64,000 nt of DNA from Nitzschia sp. DOCU1. Its lineage: Eukaryota > Bacillariophyta > Bacillariophyceae > Bacillariales > Bacillariaceae. Numbering within the stretch: the first letter of the stretch is position 1; each line of letters opens with the position of its first letter. Below are positions 56,716-64,000 of the stretch, piece by piece. A program made the translations under genes and the position numbers. The stretch covers positions 2,542,001 to 2,606,000 of the forward strand of contig OX595992.1 of the NCBI GenBank assembly GCA_951394045.1. The letters run 5' to 3'. The notes under the pieces are model-generated. The model saw only the letters and a list, made by a program, of their open reading frames with translations, was not told the DNA's origin and ran no database searches.

Positions 56716-57614
56716 GATACATTCAATGATTATGCCGTTGGATGGATAATGCGAAGATGGTGACGAGGAGGATGCGGGTGGCGATGGTGTCAATCCGGTG
56801 GCGTGTCCGATTCGTTGGAACGACGAATCTTTCTCTGAAACTGTAGGAAAGGTTGATTTTGATGGCTGTCAATATAGAAAGTGCAGTATACACAAGTACC
56901 TTCTACCAGTAGTGACAGTCCGACAAGCTCTAACCTCGTGGCACCACCAGCACCTTGTCAACGAGGCGTCATCATCGTCGAGTAACAGCAGATAGATAGG
57001 CGGCGCGTCGGGAAAGTTGCCTATATGGCGGAGCGGGAATTCGACTCATCTGAACAAAATGGTCCGGAGCAAAGGCATTCGCGCACACGTACAAAGCGAC
57101 AAATCGGGCCGACAGCTTTGCCACCCAAAGCAAACCACCAGCTATGGCGACAATGTCATTAACACCTTCGTCGCTGCCTTGGATGCGATGCGATTACCTT
57201 GGCGGTCCTACATTCCGAAGAAGAACACCATCGTGTAGATCGATGTTGGTCGGCTCGAGAGTATCGGCGATGGCGGCAGATCCACTGAGCGACAGGACGA
57301 ATGAGCTATATAAATATCCATTCGTTTATACTTTTGAATGTAATCTGCTTCGTGTGACATGCAACAAATAGGATCGATAAGTATTTTATTAGTGCCCTTA
57401 TTTCGCAATGCGCGAGCGCCTATCTTATTCAGCGATCAGATTCGCGCGGGAAACTAATGCTGCCGCGCAAATGTACGATAGCGTGACAAGATTCGCTAGA
57501 TTGTGCATCCAAGGGTGCCAAAATGATGATGCCAAACAAACACCATTAAGTTGCGTCCCTTTGCTTCCATCTCTCCCTTTTACTAGATTTTGGTCTCGTT
57601 TCGCTAGTTGTATC
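56716..57614. other. Intergenic, about 900 bp
   Basis: Divergent region between ankyrin-like member 4 (minus) and the ABHD17-like gene (plus). In-frame upstream codons of the hydrolase extend to 57408 but look like leader. The open frame at 57017-57238 has no domain. Confidence 0.35.
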
Positions 57615-58831
57615 ATGGGGGCACTAGTATCTGCCTTGGCGTTTCCGGTACCCAATCGTTCCTACAGTGAACCACTCTTGAAACGACAAGGGGATCGCTT
57701 GGTGTGGCTCACCACCAAGTCCAGGGCGCGAATCAAAGTCCCCGCCTTGTATATTCGTTATCATCGAGATCAACGACCGGCTAACTTTACCATCTTGTAC
57801 TCGCATGGAAATGCCGAAGATGTCGGAATTAATATTCCGTATCTAGAACAACTTTCTGCGACGTTGCAAGCCGATGTCATGGCATATGAATATCCAGTGA
57901 GTTCTCGCCCCATCGCTTTGTGTTTTGTTCCCTTGTTGCAATGAATACAAACTAATCTATCTTTCCCGTCTCTACTTCCTCTGTTACCCAATAGGGCTAT
58001 TCTATTGCAGAGGGTGACGAACCATCGGAAGAGCTATGTTATCATGCCATTCGGGCGGCCTATGATTATCTCGTCTTGACGCGAAAGGTCGACCCGACCA
58101 CCATTGTCTTGTTGGGACGATCTTTGGGCACTGGTCCCACGGTCGAATTAGCATCTCAAGTGACGGATATTGCTGGTACAATCCTTCAATCGCCTTTGGA
58201 ATCGGGTATTCGTTGCGTTTTGGGAACTTGCGGCAGTATTGTCTTGAATCCTATTGATATCTTCAAAAGTTATGCCAAGGTGGAACAAATCACAGGCCCT
58301 GTCTTTATTATGCATGGAGAAGAAGATCGGGTCGTGCCTTGTCGTAATGGCATGGCACTTGCAGAATTGTTGGAACAACGTCCGCATCATGCTCAAGTCG
58401 CCTATGAACCAGTTTGGATTCCGAGTCGAGGTCACAATGACATGCCTGCCGAATATTGTATGATGTTATTTCAACGATTCTTGTATTATTTACCATTTTA
58501 TCAACGAAAATTACGAGAACAAATTGCTGCCAGAGGTCCGGGAGGCGAAGAACGACAACCTGAAGAAAGTACAAATCATGAGGCATCGCCAGCGGCATCG
58601 TCGTCGGACGACCTACCAACGACTCAATCGGAAGAGGAACGACGAGCCGAACAAGAACGAAAACAAAAGGAAGAACAAGTCTTCAAACCACCTACTCAAG
58701 TACGAGCCTTGACGCCTGTGCCACAAGAGACCGAGTTCACGAATATCATGACCGACAATAACAACAAAACCGAGCCCTTATTGCAGTCGTCGTCGAGGGA
58801 ACGTGCCAGGACGCCTACCATGCTGGTTTGA
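57615..58831 (+). CDS. ABHD17-like alpha/beta hydrolase (putative protein depalmitoylase), two exons
   Basis: A 372-residue serine hydrolase. Exons 57615-57896 and 57995-58831; the 98-bp intron (GTGAGT...ATAG) joins YEYP|GYSIAEG, which is the unbroken family sequence. The start at 57615 gives MGALVSAL, a good N-myristoylation signal (Gly2, Ser6), so the protein probably sits at a membrane; animal ABHD17 instead uses an N-terminal Cys cluster. Motifs: ILYSHGNAEDVG (oxyanion region), nucleophile Ser137 in LGRSLGTGP, Asp205 in HGEEDRVVP and His241 in SRGHNDM, a complete triad. ABHD17 enzymes remove palmitate from proteins such as Ras and PSD-95. The last 90 residues are charged and disordered (EEERRAEQERKQKEEQ) with TP sites. 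Confidence 0.88.
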
Positions 58832-59079
58832 TAGTGGAGGGCAATGAAGGAGGATGTGTGAATGCACCACATGTTGTATCAGACAATGAAGAAATATTGT
58901 AAACTAGACTTTGTAGTTCATGATTCCTGACAAGACATGTGGTCTTGCCAGATCGTCTAATTGCATTGGCAATAGTTAGCTATAATACAACACATGACAA
59001 GCCCAACCTGCCCCATTCCTTGTATGGTGTTGTCCTTTGTCGAGTCGCACGACAAGGGCCAGTACTCTAGAGAGTTTTT

Positions 59080-60225
59080 TCAAAAGGTTTCGGTATGATC
59101 GTCAGCCGCCGAAAAGTAGGTGGTATTGCCCATCAAATACACAAAGTACGCATGTTGAACATGTTGGGGTATCCGTTTGGCTTGATAGGTATTGGTATTA
59201 TGAACAATGGTTCGGGAAACTTTGAGTCGCATGTCTTTGCGAGACGGATACAATCGATGTTGATCGGGCAATTGATAAAAGTGACATGTCCGTGAAGCTT
59301 TCATGACGGAAAGATAACGTTGATCGTATTTGACATAGGTAGCACCTTGAGCAAACAACGATTGCCATTCCGCGAGGCATCCTCGACTATATCGAAAGTG
59401 CAACACAAAAACGCCACCATTCAAATTAAAATTGTGTCGTGCACACTTGGGACAATCCGAAAAGTGACTTTGAAAGGAAAACGTAGTGTTGGATGTTGAG
59501 GACTCGACAGTCGTTGTGTTGATATCGCCGTACATGTTTACAAAGACATCTTGAGCGACCATTTGTTCTAAATAGTCTTGGAGCAAACCCACAATGGGAC
59601 GTGTCACGACGATTTCCACATCCAAATACAATACATGCTGATAGGGTGGCGGTGGCAATGCATTCTTGGAACCATTCCAGGGTAGTTCATAGTGATAATA
59701 GTCATCCAAATAGTCCAAAATCAACGTTTTGAAACGTTTATAACGTTGGGCGTCCGTGATAAACTGCAAAGGCTGACCCGTTTTGGCGTCAATGGGATGT
59801 AAATGTTCCGGTTTGGCTTGAAGAACAATGATTCGGTCCATATAATATAGCTGATTTTGAAACATGGCTTGTAGGCGTCGTTGATAGTCCAAAGCTTGAT
59901 CTGTCAAGACGAAAATCATGCCTTGCCACTGACCACTTTTCCGCAAGGAATACACTAGTCGTTCCAATAATTTGGTGGATGTGGCATTTCCCATGGAAAT
60001 CGTCACAATGACACTTTGAGTTTGCCAATTATCCAAAAAGGAAACGGGGGGCGGTAGAGTCGTGTCATGAAAAGAAGAAGCCGCTGTCTTGCCAAATAAC
60101 GGCACAAAAGTCACGTCGCCATTTTGGCATGCCGACGACGATAAAACACTGGCCGATCGTCCGAGCTGATAGGATATCGACACTGCCGCTAGCACAAACG
60201 CGTAGACTAGCACCTTTCGAAACAT
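59080..60225 (-). CDS. Type II membrane glycosyltransferase-like protein (GT-A fold)
   Basis: A 381-residue protein from ATG 60225 (MFRKVLVYAF). An N-terminal anchor at residues 4-20 is followed by a lumenal domain. SVIVTISMGN and LERLVYSLRKSG resemble the start of GT8/GT-A enzymes. YKRFKTLILDYL precedes HVLYLDVEIVVTRP, in which D202-V-E204 stands for the metal-binding DxD; NFNLNGGVFVLHF then matches the acceptor-side Asn-Gly-Gly element. Cys residues in FSDCPKCARHNF could form a disulfide. Donor and product cannot be deduced. It is next to, but divergent from, ankyrin-like member 5. Together with the mannosyltransferase-like gene at 53344 it suggests a region with secretory-pathway glycosylation genes, though there is no co-transcription. 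Confidence 0.75.
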   Translation of the reverse strand: MFRKVLVYAFVLAAVSISYQLGRSASVLSSSACQNGDVTFVPLFGKTAASSFHDTTLPPPVSFLDNWQTQSVIVTISMGNATSTKLLERLVYSLRKSGQWQGMIFVLTDQALDYQRRLQAMFQNQLYYMDRIIVLQAKPEHLHPIDAKTGQPLQFITDAQRYKRFKTLILDYLDDYYHYELPWNGSKNALPPPPYQHVLYLDVEIVVTRPIVGLLQDYLEQMVAQDVFVNMYGDINTTTVESSTSNTTFSFQSHFSDCPKCARHNFNLNGGVFVLHFRYSRGCLAEWQSLFAQGATYVKYDQRYLSVMKASRTCHFYQLPDQHRLYPSRKDMRLKVSRTIVHNTNTYQAKRIPQHVQHAYFVYLMGNTTYFSAADDHTETF

Positions 60226-60610
60226 TTTGTGTTTAGAGGGCCATGACGGAATAACGAACAAGGAATGTAGAGGGACGACTTTGTTTCATGATTGTAGCAA
60301 GGAAAATGAAAGTGTCCTGCTTTTTTTGACAAGTTGTTTTGTGAAGAAAGAAAAGTCTTTTACCTCCGGGATCTGGGTCATTGTCACAAAAGTCCCATCA
60401 ATGGCCTCCACGTGGAAAGAATCGGTGCCCAGGCAGGAGGATATAGTCAAACCAGTCCAAAAATTGGCGGGAACGACAATGGTGGAGGGAGCCGCAAGAA
60501 GGAAAATGGAAGCCATCATCCATTCAAACTGTTCTTTTGCCATTTCACTCTTTCATTGAACTATACCACACAACAGAAGCAGCACCCTGAACACAAAACA
60601 AAACACTAGT
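60226..60610. promoter_or_regulatory. Divergent promoter region
   Basis: About 385 bp between the glycosyltransferase-like gene (minus) and ankyrin-like member 5 (plus). Nothing recognisable; small open frames on both strands overlap and look random. Confidence 0.35.
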
Positions 60611-62086
60611 ATGCAAGCTACAGCTATTGATCGAGCCTTGTGGCAAATGGGCGAGAATCCTCGCCCGATTGATTGGACTCTGGTCAAACGCATTCTGCGA
60701 CGTCAAAATTCACCTCATACTCTACAGACAAGTCTAGAGCGTTTAGTGGAAGAACCCGCCTTGCCTATGGAGTTACTAGAGTATGCAGTGCAACGCATCG
60801 CAGGAGAAAGTCCACATGTCTTTCAACGGTGTATTCGCAATGTCTGGAGACGAGTCTTGGTCGATCGTCATACCATTGCCTTTCATGCGTTTGGCGCCGG
60901 AGGATTTATTGACAATGAATTCTTGACTGCCACTATCGAATACGAAACCGAATTGTTGGAAATTCAAAACCATCAAGACTTGCAAAACAAACCTATATTT
61001 CAAAATGCCTTGCATAAAACACGTCTCTTGTTGCAAGCCATGCAACAATTTACGAGTGCAGCCAATGAACCCTTTGTACATGCCGTGGCAAGACATGGAT
61101 TGTCACCCTTTTTGGTATGGTTAGCTTTTAAGGATGATCCTTCGGTATTATTGCAAGCCAATTCCGAAGGTTTATTGCCACTGCATATTGCGTCGGATGC
61201 GGAAAAATTGTGTCGCGCTCATTCGGAAATTCATCGAGTTTGTTTTTCTTCTGGGAGCCGAGAAAACAATCCACACTCTCCTCAAGATCAGCACTTGTTG
61301 AATTTGTTCAATCGCGAATCACTCGTGCCTTTACTGTGTCATCTGTGTCCCCAAGCGGGGACACGAGCATCCTTTCGACTCTTGGACGATCCACCCACGG
61401 CTAGTATTTCGGTGTATCATGGGGGCACTACATGGGCCACTACGAAGCTACCTAGGCGTGGGTATACGCCACTGGAATATTTTTTGTATTCTCTCCAACA
61501 CATGGCAGAAGCACCCGTCTGGATTGCCAATTGGGCGACTCGGGGTCCTCGTATTTTACAAATTTTACGACAAGTTCTCAAAGTGGCACCCTTGGCATTG
61601 GAAACCCGGCATCCCCAAACACGCATGTGGCCCTTTTTAGTGCCCATGGCACATTGGGAATCCTTTGCGGCTAATAGTACGGGCAACAACAACCATCGAT
61701 ATCGGGATTCGGGGACAGTAGTGTTGGACTCGGATACGAGTGCAGGACAAAAATTCTTGTTGACTCTCAGCTATGAACTATTGAGAGCCAATCCGATTGT
61801 ACTGTCGAGATGTTACAATGCGCATCAAGTGGAAATTCGACCATGCTCGAAATACGAAGGCTTGTTGAAGGAACGTTTAGCAAACGAAGAACAACGAATC
61901 ACACAACTAAAACGTACCAAGGAACAATTGTTGCGACAACGTGCTCAATTGCAAGAAGCGAACCAAACGCTGCTCCAAGAAAATCAAGCATTGCGACAAC
62001 AATTTGAAATGGCACACAAGGCCACAGCAACAACACCTGGTGCCAGTGTCACCAACAGTCCCTCCAAGCGACGTCGAAAAGACTAG
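60611..62086 (+). CDS. Ankyrin-like diatom family protein 5, with C-terminal coiled coil
   Basis: A 491-residue member starting at ATG 60611 (MQATAIDRALWQMGEN). Family blocks in order: IDWTLVKRILRRQ, RLVEEPALPMELLEYAVQRI, RNVWRRVLVDRHTIAFHAF, FLVWLAFKDDPSVLLQ, the ankyrin-like unit SEGLLPLHIASDAE, VPLLCHLCPQAG, RGYTPLEYFLYSLQ, APLALETRHPQTRMWPFLVP and LTLSYELLRANPIVLSRC. It then has a long coiled coil (EEQRITQLKRTKEQLLRQRA, then LLQENQALRQQFE) and a basic end (PSKRRRKD), a likely nuclear signal. The best-preserved member; it defines the family signature well. Function unknown; the coiled coil suggests dimerisation. Confidence 0.77.
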   Translation: MQATAIDRALWQMGENPRPIDWTLVKRILRRQNSPHTLQTSLERLVEEPALPMELLEYAVQRIAGESPHVFQRCIRNVWRRVLVDRHTIAFHAFGAGGFIDNEFLTATIEYETELLEIQNHQDLQNKPIFQNALHKTRLLLQAMQQFTSAANEPFVHAVARHGLSPFLVWLAFKDDPSVLLQANSEGLLPLHIASDAEKLCRAHSEIHRVCFSSGSRENNPHSPQDQHLLNLFNRESLVPLLCHLCPQAGTRASFRLLDDPPTASISVYHGGTTWATTKLPRRGYTPLEYFLYSLQHMAEAPVWIANWATRGPRILQILRQVLKVAPLALETRHPQTRMWPFLVPMAHWESFAANSTGNNNHRYRDSGTVVLDSDTSAGQKFLLTLSYELLRANPIVLSRCYNAHQVEIRPCSKYEGLLKERLANEEQRITQLKRTKEQLLRQRAQLQEANQTLLQENQALRQQFEMAHKATATTPGASVTNSPSKRRRKD

Positions 62087-62978
62087 GGAGCTGCTGAAAA
62101 CATTGCATGTCCTGTGCTATTGCCACACAAAAAGCAAGCTGGAAAAGCTTTCGACAAGAGACAGAGAAGCTGAGAAAAGTACCGCTGGTGATCAAGCGGT
62201 ACATGAGAGGCGCAATACCATAGACACCTGCAGCTGATGTCCAACCAAGGCCCGGCGTTCCAAACTTCGTCGAGTAGGCTAGCCACGGAAAATATTGTCC
62301 ACTTCATATCCAAAGTGAGCCTTCTTGTGCCTCTAGCAGTTGCCACATAACTATTCTATTACCTCCTTTCCAATGCCCCCGAATTCTATGAATCTAACAT
62401 AGACTATAGACGTAAGTAGAATACCAACGATTAGTATAGGGAGAGCCACCACTTGTAGTTGAGAAACTCTACTCTAGCTAGGAGACGCAACGGCTCGCTC
62501 GCTCGCGCTCATTCTCCCACGCCTGGTAAGTCCGTAGGTGACGTCATTGCCAACTTCCTTATCGTCATTCGGAAGTTTGGTTCCAAAAGTGCCGGAAGCA
62601 ATCACCTTGTCGTCCGCGGAACACTCCTAGCGCGCCGGGCGGGTCGGATCGGCTCAAAATATCCTCGCAATCGCAACACCCGGAGCGGCCACGGAGTGGA
62701 GTCCATACACGGTTTCCCAACGAAACACGATTCGCGCTCCGCCAGATGATAAAGTAAATAGAGGTAGCATCCTGTCGGTCCAGCCACGTCATCTTACATT
62801 ATATCGTTGCTTTCCGTTAAGTACTTCATCAATTGTCTTTAATCGTTGCTCAGCGAATTCGGTATTGAAGGAAGTTGAGAGTATTTAATGGCTTTGTTCT
62901 TTGATCCACGCTCGATGATCGTTTGAGAGAGCAGAAAATCGGGCAGGTGAAAGCTCGCGCAAGACAACTCTTCAAAAC
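62087..62978. other. Intergenic, no gene seen
   Basis: About 890 bp. Several short open frames on both strands lack domains and overlap each other. Nothing recognised. Confidence 0.35.
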
Positions 62979-63002
62979 GGAATCTCTACTTTCACGATTA
63001 CC

Positions 63003-63037
63003 TTCGTCAACCGCCGAAGTTTTCGGCGGTTGACGAA
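63003..63037. repeat. Perfect hairpin, 16-bp arms
   Basis: TTCGTCAACCGCCGAA, a 3-base loop (GTT), then its exact reverse complement. A second, imperfect version follows at 63041-63074. Confidence 0.85.
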
Positions 63038-63469
63038 ACTTTCGTCAACGGCCGAAGTTTTCGGCGGTGGACGACGGATACGACGACGGGTATCCCAGAT
63101 TCCGGATTCCCCCAATGCCTCGCTTTCCTTTGTAGCGTGCGTATCTTGGCCTTCATTGTGTTCGTTGTGGATGGAAATGAAGATCTCATAGTCATCATGA
63201 ATTCTACTGCTAGGACGGCTACCGTCGTCGTCGTCTCTCATCTTCGTCGCACGGCGGACGACATTGTGAACAGCACTTTGCCGCCCAGTTCTGCTGAAGA
63301 CAACAATGCTAATCACACAGACCCCAAGGTCTTTTGGTCGAGTCGACCCAACTGACAAAACAATGGTCTGTCTGTGGCTCCTTTGTCGTGTCTCTCATCG
63401 GAAACGGCACGGAATCCAACATCCGGTACTGACTTCGTCAACCGCCGAAAGTTTCGTCATCCGCCGAAG

Positions 63470-63501
63470 TTTTCGGCAACCGCCGCGGCGGTTGCCGAAA
63501 A
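63470..63501. repeat. Perfect 32-bp palindrome
   Basis: Begins TTTTCGGCAACCGCCG and is its own reverse complement with no loop. It is built from the same CCGCCGAA-type units as the left hairpin. Confidence 0.85.
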
Positions 63502-63535
63502 CGTCGGCGGTGGTCGCCAGTAACAGAGAGATTCC

Positions 63536-64000
63536 CTTCGCTTCTAATGAAGAGTCTGCGAGCTCTTTCTTCACCGTTCATCTGGGGCCGCTTGTACCCT
63601 CAGTCGTGCCCAAACACTTTCACTTTGTTGAAGTTCTCTAAATATATGAAAGCTTCTGAGAAAATAGGGATTCTTTATTTTATTAATCAATGATTTCAAA
63701 AGACTTAATGAATCTTAAACGTATATGCCTCGAGGTTTCGGTCCATCAATCAAGGAGTTTTATCATCAGAAGGACCTCGAATGTGGTTCTGACCACTGCC
63801 AGGTGAAACGTGATGACCGCGTTCGCTCCCGATGCGGTGAACTCCATTCCTTGTCATCGAAAGTGGGAAGGCTGGGACTCAAGATCTACCCAAAACAACT
63901 TCTCCGCTTCTAGCTAGAGCTGCCGGAAAGACAAGTCGTGGTCGAGCTGATAAAAAGATGGTTACAATTAGTATGCCATGGGGTTGCCATACGGCTGCAT
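63536..64000. other. Window end, no gene identified
   Basis: AT-rich at 63640-63720. A plus-strand frame at 63725-63913 begins ATGCCTCGAGG and encodes 62 residues with two Cys-containing stretches (CGSDHCQ, RCGEL), but no family was recognised. It may be part of a gene extending past the window. Confidence 0.3.

Larger units (their letters stand above)
62979..63535. mobile_element. Foldback/MITE-like element with internal palindromes
   Basis: 557 bp bounded by the 9-bp inverted repeat GGAATCTCT / AGAGATTCC (62979-62987 and 63527-63535). Just inside each end are clusters of CCGCCGAA/TTCGGCGG hairpins: left, arms 63003-63018 and 63022-63037 (16 bp perfect, 3-base loop); right, a copy of the same 16-base arm at 63434-63449 and a perfect 32-bp palindrome at 63470-63501. 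No target duplication was found. The open frames inside it (62972-63358 minus and others) are probably not genes. The borders are tentative because the inverted repeat is short. Confidence 0.5.

Noticed and set aside
62972..63358. A 128-codon minus-strand frame
   Set aside because: It runs through the palindromic CCGCCGAA units, so its Arg/Lys-rich end is produced by the repeat; no family match.
63725..63913. A 62-codon frame near the right edge
   Set aside because: Too short and without recognisable family; kept only as a mention in the window-end entry.

Overview
The window looks like nuclear DNA of a diatom, most likely a pennate one. This is inferred from protein families, not from a search. 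The evidence is: repeated proteins with the diatom-type DVLMGRG...GN domain (DUF6824-like), a type III metacaspase with its p10 region ahead of p20, the SxSFGxxxxREYNR motif protein, diatom-style two-module zinc proteins, short GT-AG introns of 77-98 bp, and compact genes on both strands. No RNA genes, CRISPR arrays, operons or bacterial signals were seen.

Layout. 1-21.7 kb: a cut-off CRAL-TRIO/DUF6824-like gene (minus), a Gln-rich protein, a three-exon type III metacaspase (minus), then a plus-strand tandem cluster: paralogue A, a PAF-acetylhydrolase-like lipase, paralogue B, a 5'-truncated LINE retrotransposon (minus), paralogue C. Two decayed remnants show that the cluster grew by unequal duplication: the 3' end of a family gene after A, and the 3' end of the lipase after B. 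A 1334-residue secreted low-complexity protein with an I29 cathepsin-propeptide domain follows on the minus strand. 22-32 kb: serine acetyltransferase, a Ser/Arg-rich protein, a small REYNR-motif protein, a secreted PD-(D/E)XK-like protein and a fourth complete family gene (paralogue D). 33-44 kb: three members of an uncharacterised ankyrin-like family, interrupted by a two-exon AAA_16/TPR signalling ATPase, then an unknown protein.

45-53 kb is the most unusual region. A lysine-methyltransferase-like gene (Methyltransf_16 type) is split inside its SAM-binding core by about 6.8 kb of foreign DNA bordered by a 23-bp direct repeat with one mismatch. The inserted DNA carries a fragment of a nucleotide-cyclase exon, a 181-bp tandem repeat, a two-exon protein fusing an HNH-type nuclease motif to two C2HC zinc modules, a SET-domain protein with a bZIP-like basic stretch, and a MYND-like zinc protein. 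It looks like an undescribed mobile element with an HNH nuclease and chromatin-type cargo.

53-64 kb: two Golgi-type glycosyltransferases, two more ankyrin-like family members, an ABHD17-like hydrolase with an N-myristoylation signal, and a gene-poor right end with a 557-bp palindrome-rich foldback/MITE-like element.

The genes do not form one pathway. The window is a mosaic of housekeeping genes (sulfur assimilation, protein glycosylation, lipid hydrolysis, depalmitoylation), two expanding diatom families and mobile DNA.
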